From Corallococcus sp. CA053C (GTDB lineage Bacteria > Myxococcota > Myxococcia > Myxococcales > Myxococcaceae): a stretch of DNA of 64,000 bases. A program made the translations under genes and the position numbers. This document shows positions 1 through 7,884 of the stretch, in pieces. The stretch spans positions 1-64,000 of the forward strand of contig NZ_RAWA01000003.1 in assembly GCF_003611675.1 (NCBI RefSeq), read 5' to 3'. The notes beneath the pieces were generated by a model. The model had not been told where the DNA came from. It did not search any database and worked only from the letters and a program-made list of their open reading frames with translations. How positions within the stretch are numbered: the first letter of the stretch is position 1; each line of letters begins with the position of its first letter.

Positions 1-4
1 CCCC

Positions 5-487
5 ATGACCGCGCCCCCCGGCCCTGCGCTGCTCGCGGTGGACCTGGGGCTGCGCTCCGGGCTCGCGCGCTTCGGCGCGGACGGCCGGCTGCACTGGTAC
101 CGCTCGCAGAACTTCGGCACGCACGCGCGGCTCAAGCGCGCGGTGCCCGCCGTGATTCACGACGCCTCACCGCTCGCGTGGCTCGTGCTGGAGGGCGGCG
201 GCCCCATCGCCGACGTCTGGGAGCGCGAGGCCTCCCGCCGCGCCCTGCCGGTGCTGCGCGTGGCCGCGGAGGACTGGCGCTCCCGCCTGCTCTACGCGCG
301 CGAACAGCGCAGCGGCCCGCAGGCGAAGGACGCCGCGGACGGGCTCGCGCGGCGGGTCATCGAGTGGTCCCGCGCGCCGCGCCCCACGTCCCTGCGCCAC
401 GACGCCGCGGAGGCCATCCTGCTGGGCCTGTGGGCGGCGCTGGAGGTGGGCTGGCTTGCCCAGGTGCCCGCGGAGGTGCGGCGCTGA
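5..487 (+). CDS. RuvC/RNase H-fold nuclease-like protein
   Basis: A 160-residue protein that resembles the RuvC-like branch of the RNase H fold. An N-terminal strand carries LAVDLGLRSG with Asp13, a second strand ends in LVLEGGG with Glu63, and a C-terminal helix RHDAAEAILLG carries Asp133 and Glu136. This order of acidic residues is the usual layout of a metal-dependent RuvC-type active site. The ATG at position 5 leaves only four bases upstream, so its ribosome site and any operon partner lie outside the window. The fold call comes from motif layout only; the substrate (branched DNA or otherwise) is unknown. Confidence 0.6.
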   Translation: MTAPPGPALLAVDLGLRSGLARFGADGRLHWYRSQNFGTHARLKRAVPAVIHDASPLAWLVLEGGGPIADVWEREASRRALPVLRVAAEDWRSRLLYAREQRSGPQAKDAADGLARRVIEWSRAPRPTSLRHDAAEAILLGLWAALEVGWLAQVPAEVRR

Positions 488-505
488 AGGCACCGGGGCC
501 TGGGA

Positions 506-1291
506 CTACTTCACCGACAGGCACGCCACCGGCTGCGCGATGGCGTTGCGCGCGCGCTCCTCGCTCACCAGCGCGTACCCCGCGAGGTCCTGCAACAGCA
601 TGTCGCGGTTCTGCCGGATGAGGCCCGCGTTCTTGCACGCCTTCAGGTCGCCGTAATAGCCGTAGGGCGGCAGCGCGAGCTGGAGCTCCGCCAGCTCCGA
701 CAGCTGCAGCTCCCCCAGGTCGCGGCCGAAGAGCTTGCGCGCCGCGTCCTCCACGCCGATGACGCCCCGCTCGAAGCGCAGCGTGGACAGCTCGTAGGCG
801 ATGAGCTGGTCCTTCTGGAAGAAGGCGTGCAGCCGGTGCGCCGCCACCGACAGCGCCAGCTTGCCTTCAATGCCAATCTCCCGCGCGATGCGCATCGCCA
901 GCCGCCGCTCGCAGGCCCCGTCGCCCGGAGGCGAGCCGTCCACCGTCACGCCGACGAACAGGCGCCAGGCCCACGCCCGCCCGTCCTCGCGCGGCGTCTG
1001 GAAGTAGGTGGGGCAGTCCATCTGCCGGATGTAGAGCGCCACCAGGTCCTTGGGCATCCGCGAGAAGTCGGGCCGCGTGAAGGCCACCGACGCGCGGTCC
1101 TTCCCGCCCTGGTCCATGCGACCGACCATGACGCTCATCCGGTCGCCTTCGATGCGGTGGCGCAGCTGGCTCTCGACGTCGAACTCACTCTCCAGACGCG
1201 GCAGCTTGCTGGCCGTGTACAGGTACGTGAGAGGAATCACCACGCCGGCCAGGCCGACCAGGAACATGACAAGCCAGAACACGGTCTTCAC
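506..1291 (-). CDS. Membrane-anchored GT51-like transglycosylase, probably degenerate
   Basis: A 261-residue protein with one N-terminal membrane helix (about residues 4-26), starting at GTG. The second half matches the lipid II glycosyltransferase (GT51) module of class A penicillin-binding proteins: FQKDQLIAYELSTLRFERG aligns with the family ILEAYLN-type helix, then GVEDAARKLFGRDLGEL and ELAELQLALP. In place of the catalytic ED-xx-F motif I see RQMDCPTYF, so the catalytic Glu appears replaced by Met. It may be an inactive or repurposed transglycosylase acting at the cytoplasmic membrane. It is divergent from the next gene with only 55 bases between starts. Confidence 0.6.
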   Translation of the reverse strand: MKTVFWLVMFLVGLAGVVIPLTYLYTASKLPRLESEFDVESQLRHRIEGDRMSVMVGRMDQGGKDRASVAFTRPDFSRMPKDLVALYIRQMDCPTYFQTPREDGRAWAWRLFVGVTVDGSPPGDGACERRLAMRIAREIGIEGKLALSVAAHRLHAFFQKDQLIAYELSTLRFERGVIGVEDAARKLFGRDLGELQLSELAELQLALPPYGYYGDLKACKNAGLIRQNRDMLLQDLAGYALVSEERARNAIAQPVACLSVK

Positions 1292-1346
1292 GCGCGCGAC
1301 TCTACCAGGGTGGGCACCTGTCGGGAGGATCGGTTAGAAAGCCTCC

Positions 1347-2039
1347 ATGAGCGACTGGCACACCGCCACCGTCAGCGCCCGCGCGCCCGCCGCGGATGGC
1401 CTCACCGACCTGGTGCTCGACATTGGCGGCGGCCCCCTGGTGGGCACCCACGCGCACCCCGGGCAGTACGTGCGCCTGCGCCTCCCCGGGCAGGAGCCGG
1501 GCATGTTCGCCATCGCCTCGCCGCCCGCCGCCCAGGGCACGCACTGGGAGTTCCTCCTCAAGGACAACGGCGCCCTGCCCTCCACGCTCCTGCACCTGCC
1601 CATGGGCACGCCCGTGGAGGTGTCCCGTCCAGAGGGCCCCGGCTTCCCCATGGAGAAGGCGCGCGGCCGCGACCTGCTGCTGTTCGCCAGCGGCTCCGGC
1701 ATCTCCGCCATCCGCCCCGTCATCGCCAGCGTGCACCAGGAGCGCGCCGCGTACGGCCGGGTGACGCTTTACTTCGGCGCGCGCACCCCGGGCAGCTTCG
1801 CGTACGCGGGCGAGATGGAGCGGTGGCAGGCCGGCGACGTGCGCGTGGTGCGCACCGTGAGCCAGCCCGGCGCCAGCGGCTGGCAGGGCCTCACCGGCTA
1901 CGTGCAGATGCACCTGGGCGAGGAGCCCCTGGAGAACGCCATCGCCTTCGTGTGCGGCCCCGCGGAGATGGTGCAGGGCGTGATGGAGCAGCTGCGCCTG
2001 CGCGGCGTGCCGCGAAGCGCCGTGTTCCTGAACTACTGA
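1347..2039 (+). CDS. Ferredoxin-NADP reductase-type flavoprotein
   Basis: A 230-residue protein with the two-domain layout of the FNR family: an N-terminal beta-barrel for the flavin (about 1-105) and a C-terminal nucleotide-binding domain. The latter shows LLFASGSGISAIRPVI (about 111-126) and the CGPAEM signature (203-208), where NAD(P)H is usually bound. The family flavin motif RxYS is replaced by PGMFAIASPP (51-60), as in dihydroorotate-dehydrogenase electron-transfer subunits and other divergent members. There is no iron-sulfur Cys cluster, so the partner is unknown. The stop codon overlaps the end of the convergent downstream gene by seven bases. Confidence 0.7.
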   Translation: MSDWHTATVSARAPAADGLTDLVLDIGGGPLVGTHAHPGQYVRLRLPGQEPGMFAIASPPAAQGTHWEFLLKDNGALPSTLLHLPMGTPVEVSRPEGPGFPMEKARGRDLLLFASGSGISAIRPVIASVHQERAAYGRVTLYFGARTPGSFAYAGEMERWQAGDVRVVRTVSQPGASGWQGLTGYVQMHLGEEPLENAIAFVCGPAEMVQGVMEQLRLRGVPRSAVFLNY

Positions 2040-3685
2040 GCCGCCGGAGCAGCCGGGGCCGCGCGCGCTTCGACCCGCGGCGACGCATAGCGCACGCCGG
2101 CCAGCACCGCCGCCGGGTCGCTCTCCTGGTTGCCGGTGGCCTTCTGCGGCGTCCACGCGGCCACGCCCACGCGGCGCCCGTCCGGAGAAAAGCGCACGCG
2201 CCGCACGGACCAGCCGAACTCCAGCTCGCCCCGCGGCTGCGATTCGCCTTCGGTGAAGAGGTACACGCGCTTGTCCCAGCCGCCCGACGCCAGCGAGCGC
2301 CCATCCGGGGAGATGGCCGCGGAGGCCACCACGCCGTGGTGCACCTCCCATTTGCGCAGCACCTTGCCGGAGCCCGCGTCCACCAGCGCGCCCGCGTTCC
2401 ACGGGCCCTGGGGCTCCTGGATGCCCTTGCGCTCGCGCTCGTACACCGTGCGGTTGCGCTCCGCCGGCTCCGCGCTGAAGGCCACGCCCAGCCGCTGACC
2501 GCGCGCGTCCACCGTGACGTCGTTGACGTGCGCCGGGAAGGTGAAGTCCGAGCGCGGCTTCAGCCCCCGCGCCACCACCGGGGCCAGGCCTTGCGGCGCG
2601 CCGCCCTTGAGCGTGAGGACCGCCTCCGCCGTCGTCTCGTCGAAGACCGTGTCCACGCGGTCGCTGAAGGGCACGCCCAGCACGCCCTGGCTGCCCTGCG
2701 GCACGCACGCGTCACACACCGCGACGTCCACGCCCGACAGCGTGAGCGCCTTGAAGCGCAGCGTGCGCGCCCGTGCCAGCCGCGCCACCGTGGTGCCCAG
2801 CGCGCCGGGCACGGTGACGGTGTCCTTGAGGAACGCCACGTCGATACCGGACGCCGTCGCCGCCGCCGTGGTCAGCACCACCACCGGCGAGCGCGAGTCC
2901 AGCGCCAGCACCACCGGCGGTCCGCCGTCGAAGCTGCCCTGCACCACCGCGAAGCCGCTCCGCCGCTCGAAGTGCGTGCGCGCCGCGTCCGGCGTGAAGG
3001 ACTGCTCCGGCGTGTCCGACGCGCGCACGTGGCCGTCCCAGCCGCCCGAGTACAGCGTCCCGTCCGGCGCGAACGCGAGCGCGCTCACCGGCCCCATGTG
3101 CAGCCGCGCCTCCGCGCCGAACGCGAGCCCCGGCACCGACAGCACCGACACCAGCCCCTGCGCGCTGCCCACCGCGAGCCACCGGCCATCCGGATGGAAG
3201 GCCACCGACACCAGCGGCTCCTCGGTGGCGAGCGTCCCCTGGGGAGCGCCCGTCGCCGCGTCGAACAACTGCACCGCGCCGCTGCGGCTCACCGTGGCCA
3301 CCCGCGCGCCGTCCGGCGAGAGGGCCACGCCCTCCAGGTCGAACTGCTGCGCGTTGACCTCCGGATCCGCCAGCAGCACCGGACCCTCTCCGGGCTTCGG
3401 GGCCCCCGCGTCCAGGCCCCACACGGAGACGTGGTACGCCTTGAGGCCCAGGCGCGTGTACGCGACGCGTCCGCCCCGGGGCGAGAAGTCCAGCGCCCAG
3501 ATGAAGTCCTTGCGGTTGAGGACGGTGGGCGACCCGTCGAAGCCCGCCACGGGGCCCGCGAGGTAGCCGCCCGGCGTCGACTCCAGCTGGGACAGCGTGT
3601 CCTGCGTGAGGCCCGTCGGGCCGTGCGCGCAGCCCGCGAGGCCCAGCACGCCCGCGAGGAGGAAGCCCCCGGCGCGCAGGCTCAT
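2033..3685 (-). CDS. WD40-type beta-propeller lipoprotein
   Basis: A 550-residue predicted lipoprotein. Residues 1-18 are a signal sequence ending in LGLAGC, with Cys19 as the lipidation site, so the mature protein should sit in the cell envelope. The body contains repeated FSPDGRRVG, LSPDGARVAT and FHPDGRWLAVGS motifs ending in WD-like pairs, typical of WD40 blades. The start was chosen at the ATG that forms an ATGA overlap with the stop of the upstream LpoA-like gene and gives a clean signal peptide; a longer open frame exists but is not supported. Probably a scaffold; no partner can be named from sequence. Confidence 0.75.
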   Translation of the reverse strand: MSLRAGGFLLAGVLGLAGCAHGPTGLTQDTLSQLESTPGGYLAGPVAGFDGSPTVLNRKDFIWALDFSPRGGRVAYTRLGLKAYHVSVWGLDAGAPKPGEGPVLLADPEVNAQQFDLEGVALSPDGARVATVSRSGAVQLFDAATGAPQGTLATEEPLVSVAFHPDGRWLAVGSAQGLVSVLSVPGLAFGAEARLHMGPVSALAFAPDGTLYSGGWDGHVRASDTPEQSFTPDAARTHFERRSGFAVVQGSFDGGPPVVLALDSRSPVVVLTTAAATASGIDVAFLKDTVTVPGALGTTVARLARARTLRFKALTLSGVDVAVCDACVPQGSQGVLGVPFSDRVDTVFDETTAEAVLTLKGGAPQGLAPVVARGLKPRSDFTFPAHVNDVTVDARGQRLGVAFSAEPAERNRTVYERERKGIQEPQGPWNAGALVDAGSGKVLRKWEVHHGVVASAAISPDGRSLASGGWDKRVYLFTEGESQPRGELEFGWSVRRVRFSPDGRRVGVAAWTPQKATGNQESDPAAVLAGVRYASPRVEARAAPAAPAAQ

Positions 3686-5817
3686 GAACCCGAGCCGCGG
3701 ACGGCGGCCTTCTCCTTGTCGACGTTGATCTCGTTGACGCCCTTGTTGTCCACCGACAGCAGGAACAGCTGCTTGTCGGCTTCGCGCTTGTCGTTGAACG
3801 AGGTGCGGCCGGTGGCGCCGTCGAAGTCCTTCAGCCCCGCCATGGCCTCGCGCATCGCCGCGCGCGTGTTGGGCCGCTGCTTGTCCAGCACCTGGCGCAC
3901 CATGCGCGCCGAGTCGTAGCCGATGGCCTCCAGCAGGCCGGGGTCGCGCCCGCCTTCCTTGTAGGCTTCGCGGTAGGACTTCACGAACTTCTGCGTGGCG
4001 GGCCGCTGCGAGTCCACGAAGAAGCCGTCCACGTACACCGAGCAGGTGACGAACTTGCCGCCGCGCTCCAAGAGCTCCGGCAGGCCCGAGCGGCCCTTGG
4101 GGCTGCTCCACTGGTTGGTGCCGAAGAGCGTGACGGTCTTCAGCTCCTTCTTGCCCGTCGTCTTGCGGATGCGCTCCAGGTCGCGCGGGTCGCACGCGTT
4201 GGTGACGATGTCCTCCACCGCGAGCGCGGGTGTCACCAGGCTCACCCGGCGCCAGTCGTCCGGGATGAAGAGGCCCTCGAAGTCGATGATGGGATCCACG
4301 CCGGAGCGGGCCTTCTCCATCGCCTTGCGGCGGCGGTACGCGTCCGTGATGTTCTCCCCCTGCACGTCGCGCACGGCCTCCGCGTAGTCGCCGCGGTCCT
4401 CCAGGTAGTAGCGGCCCACCAGGCGCTTGGCCTCGCTGGTGAACGTGGTCTGGTCGTGCGTGTACGCCTCCGCGCCGCGCACCGCGCCGCCGCGCGCCAC
4501 CACCTCGTCCCAGAACTCGTTCGCCAGCTCCACGCCGTACGGGATGTTCGGGTAGAGCACCGCGAACTTCTTGTAGCCCTTCACGTTCATCGCGTAGTCC
4601 GCGATGGCGCGCGCCTGCGCGGAGTTCGTCAGCATGTTGCGGAAGACATACGGGCCAATGTCCGTGATGCCCTCCTGACGGCTCAGCGTCAGCAGCGGCA
4701 CCTGGAGTTCCTCGGCCAGCAGCGCCGCGCGCTTGGTGTCGTCCACCAGCAGCGGCCCCAGCGCCGCGATGGCGCCGTCGTCGAACGCGAGCTGCTCCAT
4801 CGCCTGGCCCGTCTTGTTGACGTCGCCCTGCGTGTCCTTCACCACGAGCTCGATGTCGCTGCCCTGCAGGCCCAGCTTCACGCCACGCAGCACCGCCTCA
4901 CCGATGGGCTGGTAGCGGCCCGTCATGGGCAGCAGCACCGCCACGGTGCGCGGACGCACCTCCACGCGGCGGGTGGCGCGCGCCAGGAGCTCCTTCGCCT
5001 GCGGCGCGAAGCTGCTGTCCGGGGCGTCGCGCAGGAAGCGCTGGAGCGTCTCCTCCAGGCGGGTCCAGTCACGCAGGTGGTAGTAGATGCGCGCCAGCTT
5101 GAACTGGAGCACCGGCCACGCGGGGTTGGAGGTGGACAGCCCCTCCTGCGCACGCGCGATGTCGATGAAGTCCGCGCGGCCTTCCACCAGCTGCTCCACC
5201 TTCGTCACCGCGGCGGCCTTCTCCTCCGGCGTCTGGGCCTCGCCCGCTTCCTTCACGGCCATGGCGAGCGCCTGCGAGTACAGCCCCGCGCCCTCCGCCG
5301 CGCGCGCGGCCTCCTTCAGGAGCTGTTCCTTCTGCGCGCCCTCCGCGCGTTCGGCCAGGCTGGTGAGGGTCTGGTACGCGTCGCGGTAGGCGCCCACCTC
5401 CATCGCGGACAGGGCCAGCTTGTGCTTGGCGTCCTCGGCCTGGTCGTAGAGGGGGTTCTCGAAGATGAGCTCGTTGAAGGTCTTGCGCGCGTTGGCGTAG
5501 TCCTTCGCTTCGTAGAAGAGGACGCCCGCGTTGTAGAGCGCGTCCTGGCCGGCGGTGGTGGCCGGGTAGGCCCTGCGCACGGAGAGGTATGCCTCCGCGG
5601 CCTTCTTCTTGTCCGGGTTGGCCTGCGACTCGGCGCGGGCCTGGGCGAGCGCGGCGTCAGCGGTCGCGTCCGCCTTCACCTCCACGCGGGGACGGCCGGA
5701 GGGCTCGCCCACGGGGGTGTCCCGGTTGTCCGTCTGGGAGGGAGCCTTGGGACAAGCAGTCAGTGACAGGGCCAGCGCGGCGACGAGCGCGCGGCGCGAT
5801 GCGGAGAGGACTTCCAT
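3682..5817 (-). CDS. LpoA/LppC-like lipoprotein (TPR plus periplasmic-binding domain)
   Basis: About 711 residues from the chosen ATG; an ATG 12 bases upstream is also possible. The signal sequence ends in LSLTAC with Cys22 lipidated. Residues of roughly 50-290 form TPR-like helical repeats (AYLSVRRAYP, ALYNAGVLFYEAKDYANARK). From about 295 to the end there is a type I periplasmic-binding fold starting RTVAVLLPMTGRYQPIGEA. This two-part architecture is that of LpoA/LppC proteins, which activate class A penicillin-binding proteins from the outer membrane; the solute-receptor fold alone would instead suggest an amino-acid receptor. The stop overlaps the start of the next gene by ATGA, which implies translational coupling. 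Confidence 0.75.
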   Translation of the reverse strand: MEVLSASRRALVAALALSLTACPKAPSQTDNRDTPVGEPSGRPRVEVKADATADAALAQARAESQANPDKKKAAEAYLSVRRAYPATTAGQDALYNAGVLFYEAKDYANARKTFNELIFENPLYDQAEDAKHKLALSAMEVGAYRDAYQTLTSLAERAEGAQKEQLLKEAARAAEGAGLYSQALAMAVKEAGEAQTPEEKAAAVTKVEQLVEGRADFIDIARAQEGLSTSNPAWPVLQFKLARIYYHLRDWTRLEETLQRFLRDAPDSSFAPQAKELLARATRRVEVRPRTVAVLLPMTGRYQPIGEAVLRGVKLGLQGSDIELVVKDTQGDVNKTGQAMEQLAFDDGAIAALGPLLVDDTKRAALLAEELQVPLLTLSRQEGITDIGPYVFRNMLTNSAQARAIADYAMNVKGYKKFAVLYPNIPYGVELANEFWDEVVARGGAVRGAEAYTHDQTTFTSEAKRLVGRYYLEDRGDYAEAVRDVQGENITDAYRRRKAMEKARSGVDPIIDFEGLFIPDDWRRVSLVTPALAVEDIVTNACDPRDLERIRKTTGKKELKTVTLFGTNQWSSPKGRSGLPELLERGGKFVTCSVYVDGFFVDSQRPATQKFVKSYREAYKEGGRDPGLLEAIGYDSARMVRQVLDKQRPNTRAAMREAMAGLKDFDGATGRTSFNDKREADKQLFLLSVDNKGVNEINVDKEKAAVRGSGS

Positions 5818-6031
5818 GGCGGGGTGCATAGCAGCGCGGGTGAGGCTCCGTCGACACTTGAGCGGGGAGATGATTCCCCTGGAACGTCCGCTTCAATGCA
5901 CCCCGCATGCCCGTGCGCGTCACCCGGGAGCGGCCGGGGGTCTCCCGAGGGGAAACCCGCGCGTCCCACCCCAGCCCGTGGCCTCCGGACCGCACCCGCA
6001 TGCGGCCCGGAACGCACGCCTGCTGGACGGC

Positions 6032-7156
6032 CTAGCCGAACAGTTCCTTCACCTTGTCGAAGAACGTCTTCGACTGCGGATGGGTCTCCTCGCCGGACAC
6101 CTCCGCGAAGCGCTCCAGCAGCTCGCGCTGCTTCGAGGTCAGCTCCGTGGGCGTTTCGATGACGACGCGCACGTGCTGATCCCCGCGCTGCTGGCTGTGC
6201 AGGTGCGGGATGCCCTTGCCGCGCAGGCGGAACACCTTGCCGGACTGGGTGCCCTGCGGAATGGTCATCTTCACCTTGCCGTCCAGCGTGGGCACGTCGA
6301 TCTTCGCGCCCAGCGCCGCCTGCGTGAAGGACACCGGCACCTCGCAGAAGACCTCGTACTCCTCGCGCTGGAAGAGCGGGTGCTCGCGCACGATGACCGT
6401 CACGTACAGGTCGCCCGGCGGGCCGCCCCGGTCTCCCGGTTCACCCATGCCGCCCAGCCGCACGCGCGTGCCGTTGTCCACGCCGCCCGGGATGGCGACC
6501 TCGATGACCTCCTCCGACGGGATCTTCCCGCTGCCCCGGCACTTCGGGCACGGATCCGGGATGGTCGCGCCCGTGCCGCCGCAGTCGCCGCACGGCCGGG
6601 ACACCGCGAAGAAGCCCTGCGTGTAGCGCAGCTCCCCGCTGCCGCCGCACGCCGCGCACTGCCGGGGCGCCGCGCCGCTCTTGCTGCCGGAGCCGGTGCA
6701 GGTGTCGCACTTCTTGGGACGGGGGATGGTCACCTTCGGACGGCAGCCGAAGGCCGCCTCCTCGAAGGAGATCTCCAGGTTGTAGCGCAGGTCCGCGCCG
6801 CGGCTCGTCTGCCGCCGGCCCCGCCCGCCGCCCGCACCGCCGAAGATGTCTCCGAAGATTTCCCCGAAGATGTCGTTGATGTTGACGCCCTGGAAGCCGC
6901 CGCCCGCATCCCCGAAGGGGTTGCCCGCGTGGCCAAAGCGGTCGTACTTCTGGCGGCGCTCCGGATCGCTCAGGACCTCGTAGGCTTCCGAGGCCTCCTT
7001 GAACTTGTCCTCGGCCTCCGCGTTCCCGGGGTTGCGGTCCGGGTGGTACTGCAACGCGACCTTGCGGAACGCGCTCTTCAGGTCCTGCGCCGAAACGGTC
7101 TTCTGGACGCCCAGGACCTCGTAGTAGTCGCGCTTCTGCCCTGTGGCCGCTGCCAT
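6032..7156 (-). CDS. dnaJ: Chaperone protein DnaJ
   Basis: A 374-residue class A J-protein, the usual length. The J domain (about 9-75) has HPD at 38-40, the motif that stimulates DnaK ATPase. A Gly/Phe-rich linker ([18 protein letters not shown]) follows, then four zinc-finger motifs [24 protein letters not shown] and CPKCRGSG, and the substrate-binding C-terminal domains. All key residues are present, so it should be an active cytoplasmic co-chaperone. No dnaK or grpE is adjacent. A long imperfect inverted repeat (7168-7246) begins 11 bases upstream of the start and is likely to matter for expression. Confidence 0.95.
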   Translation of the reverse strand: MAAATGQKRDYYEVLGVQKTVSAQDLKSAFRKVALQYHPDRNPGNAEAEDKFKEASEAYEVLSDPERRQKYDRFGHAGNPFGDAGGGFQGVNINDIFGEIFGDIFGGAGGGRGRRQTSRGADLRYNLEISFEEAAFGCRPKVTIPRPKKCDTCTGSGSKSGAAPRQCAACGGSGELRYTQGFFAVSRPCGDCGGTGATIPDPCPKCRGSGKIPSEEVIEVAIPGGVDNGTRVRLGGMGEPGDRGGPPGDLYVTVIVREHPLFQREEYEVFCEVPVSFTQAALGAKIDVPTLDGKVKMTIPQGTQSGKVFRLRGKGIPHLHSQQRGDQHVRVVIETPTELTSKQRELLERFAEVSGEETHPQSKTFFDKVKELFG

Positions 7157-7167
7157 CGAATCGAACC

Positions 7168-7246
7168 CCTGGAAATTGCTGGCGTTTCTACGCTGCGTTG
7201 GAAATCCGAGTCACTATAACGCAGCGAAACACGCCAGCAATCCAGG
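7168..7246. promoter_or_regulatory. Long inverted repeat in the dnaJ 5' region
   Basis: Two arms of about 32 bases (7168-7199) and 29 bases (7218-7246) are imperfect reverse complements around an 18-base loop. Paired blocks are CCTGGA, TTGCTGGCG, TTTC and CGCTGCGTT, separated by small bulges. It lies between the stop of the upstream minus-strand gene and the dnaJ ATG. It is not the CIRCE heat-shock operator. It could be a transcript hairpin (terminator or thermosensor-like leader), a large operator, or a small palindromic repeat element. Confidence 0.7.
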
Positions 7247-7284
7247 CCCGAAACCGATGCCGAAGCTCCAGCGAAGCGGCGCGA

Positions 7285-7725
7285 CTACACCGTCCAGACG
7301 CGGTTGACCGTCAGCTCCATCCGGGAGAGGCGGCGCTTGAGGGCCGGGTCGACGGGCCCCTGGGCTGACCACTTGGGCACCACGAAGTGCAGCTCCGCGT
7401 TGTAGAGCTTCGCGGCGCTCGCCAGCAGGCTCCAGCGGTTCTCCGCGGTCGGATCATCCACCATGCCCGGCGTGACGATCTCCAGGATGATGGGCGTGCG
7501 CGCCGAGTCGGATTGGCGGCAGGTGAAGTCCGGCCGGTGATCCTCGATGGTGCCGGACAGCACGGGCGGCGGCATGAAGCCTGGGAGCCGGGCCTTGATG
7601 TCGGAGTACCCGATGGTCCGGAAGTACTCGGCCATGAGCCAGAGCAGACGGCGACGTTCTTCGTCGTCCACGACCGACTCGCAGCCGGGGTTGAACAGGA
7701 CTTCTTTTTCGGAGTTGGTTTCCAT
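7285..7725 (-). CDS. Conserved protein of unknown function, possible nuclease-like fold
   Basis: A 146-residue soluble protein starting METNSEKEVLFNPGCES. I do not recognise a named family. The central part HRPDFTCRQ followed by IILEIVTPG places an Asp strand and a Glu strand as in PD-(D/E)XK nuclease cores, but the expected Lys after the Glu is Val, so activity is doubtful. The ATG was chosen over an upstream in-frame start because the extension is Pro/Arg-rich and non-conserved in character. It precedes dnaJ on the same strand, with 128 bases between them that hold the inverted repeat. Confidence 0.6.
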   Translation of the reverse strand: METNSEKEVLFNPGCESVVDDEERRRLLWLMAEYFRTIGYSDIKARLPGFMPPPVLSGTIEDHRPDFTCRQSDSARTPIILEIVTPGMVDDPTAENRWSLLASAAKLYNAELHFVVPKWSAQGPVDPALKRRLSRMELTVNRVWTV

Positions 7726-7884
7726 GGCGCATCTCAAGCTGTCCGCATGTGTGGGATGCGGCAACGCAGCCGGGCACAGGCGCCACCTGACCGGCCGTGG
7801 AGCAGGCGGGCATGCACGCGCCCTTCCCACTTCCCTTTGGCTTGGACGTCACCGTCGGCTCGGTGACACAGTGCGCCCCCTCTC

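Noticed and set aside
827-3919. Plus-strand open frame of about 1,030 codons opposite the GT51-like, reductase and lipoprotein genes
   Set aside because: The protein is Arg/Ala/His-rich low complexity, typical of antisense frames in very GC-rich DNA, and the other strand has clear domains.
7168-7246. CIRCE heat-shock operator before dnaJ
   Set aside because: The arms do not match TTAGCACTC/GAGTGCTAA and are far longer.
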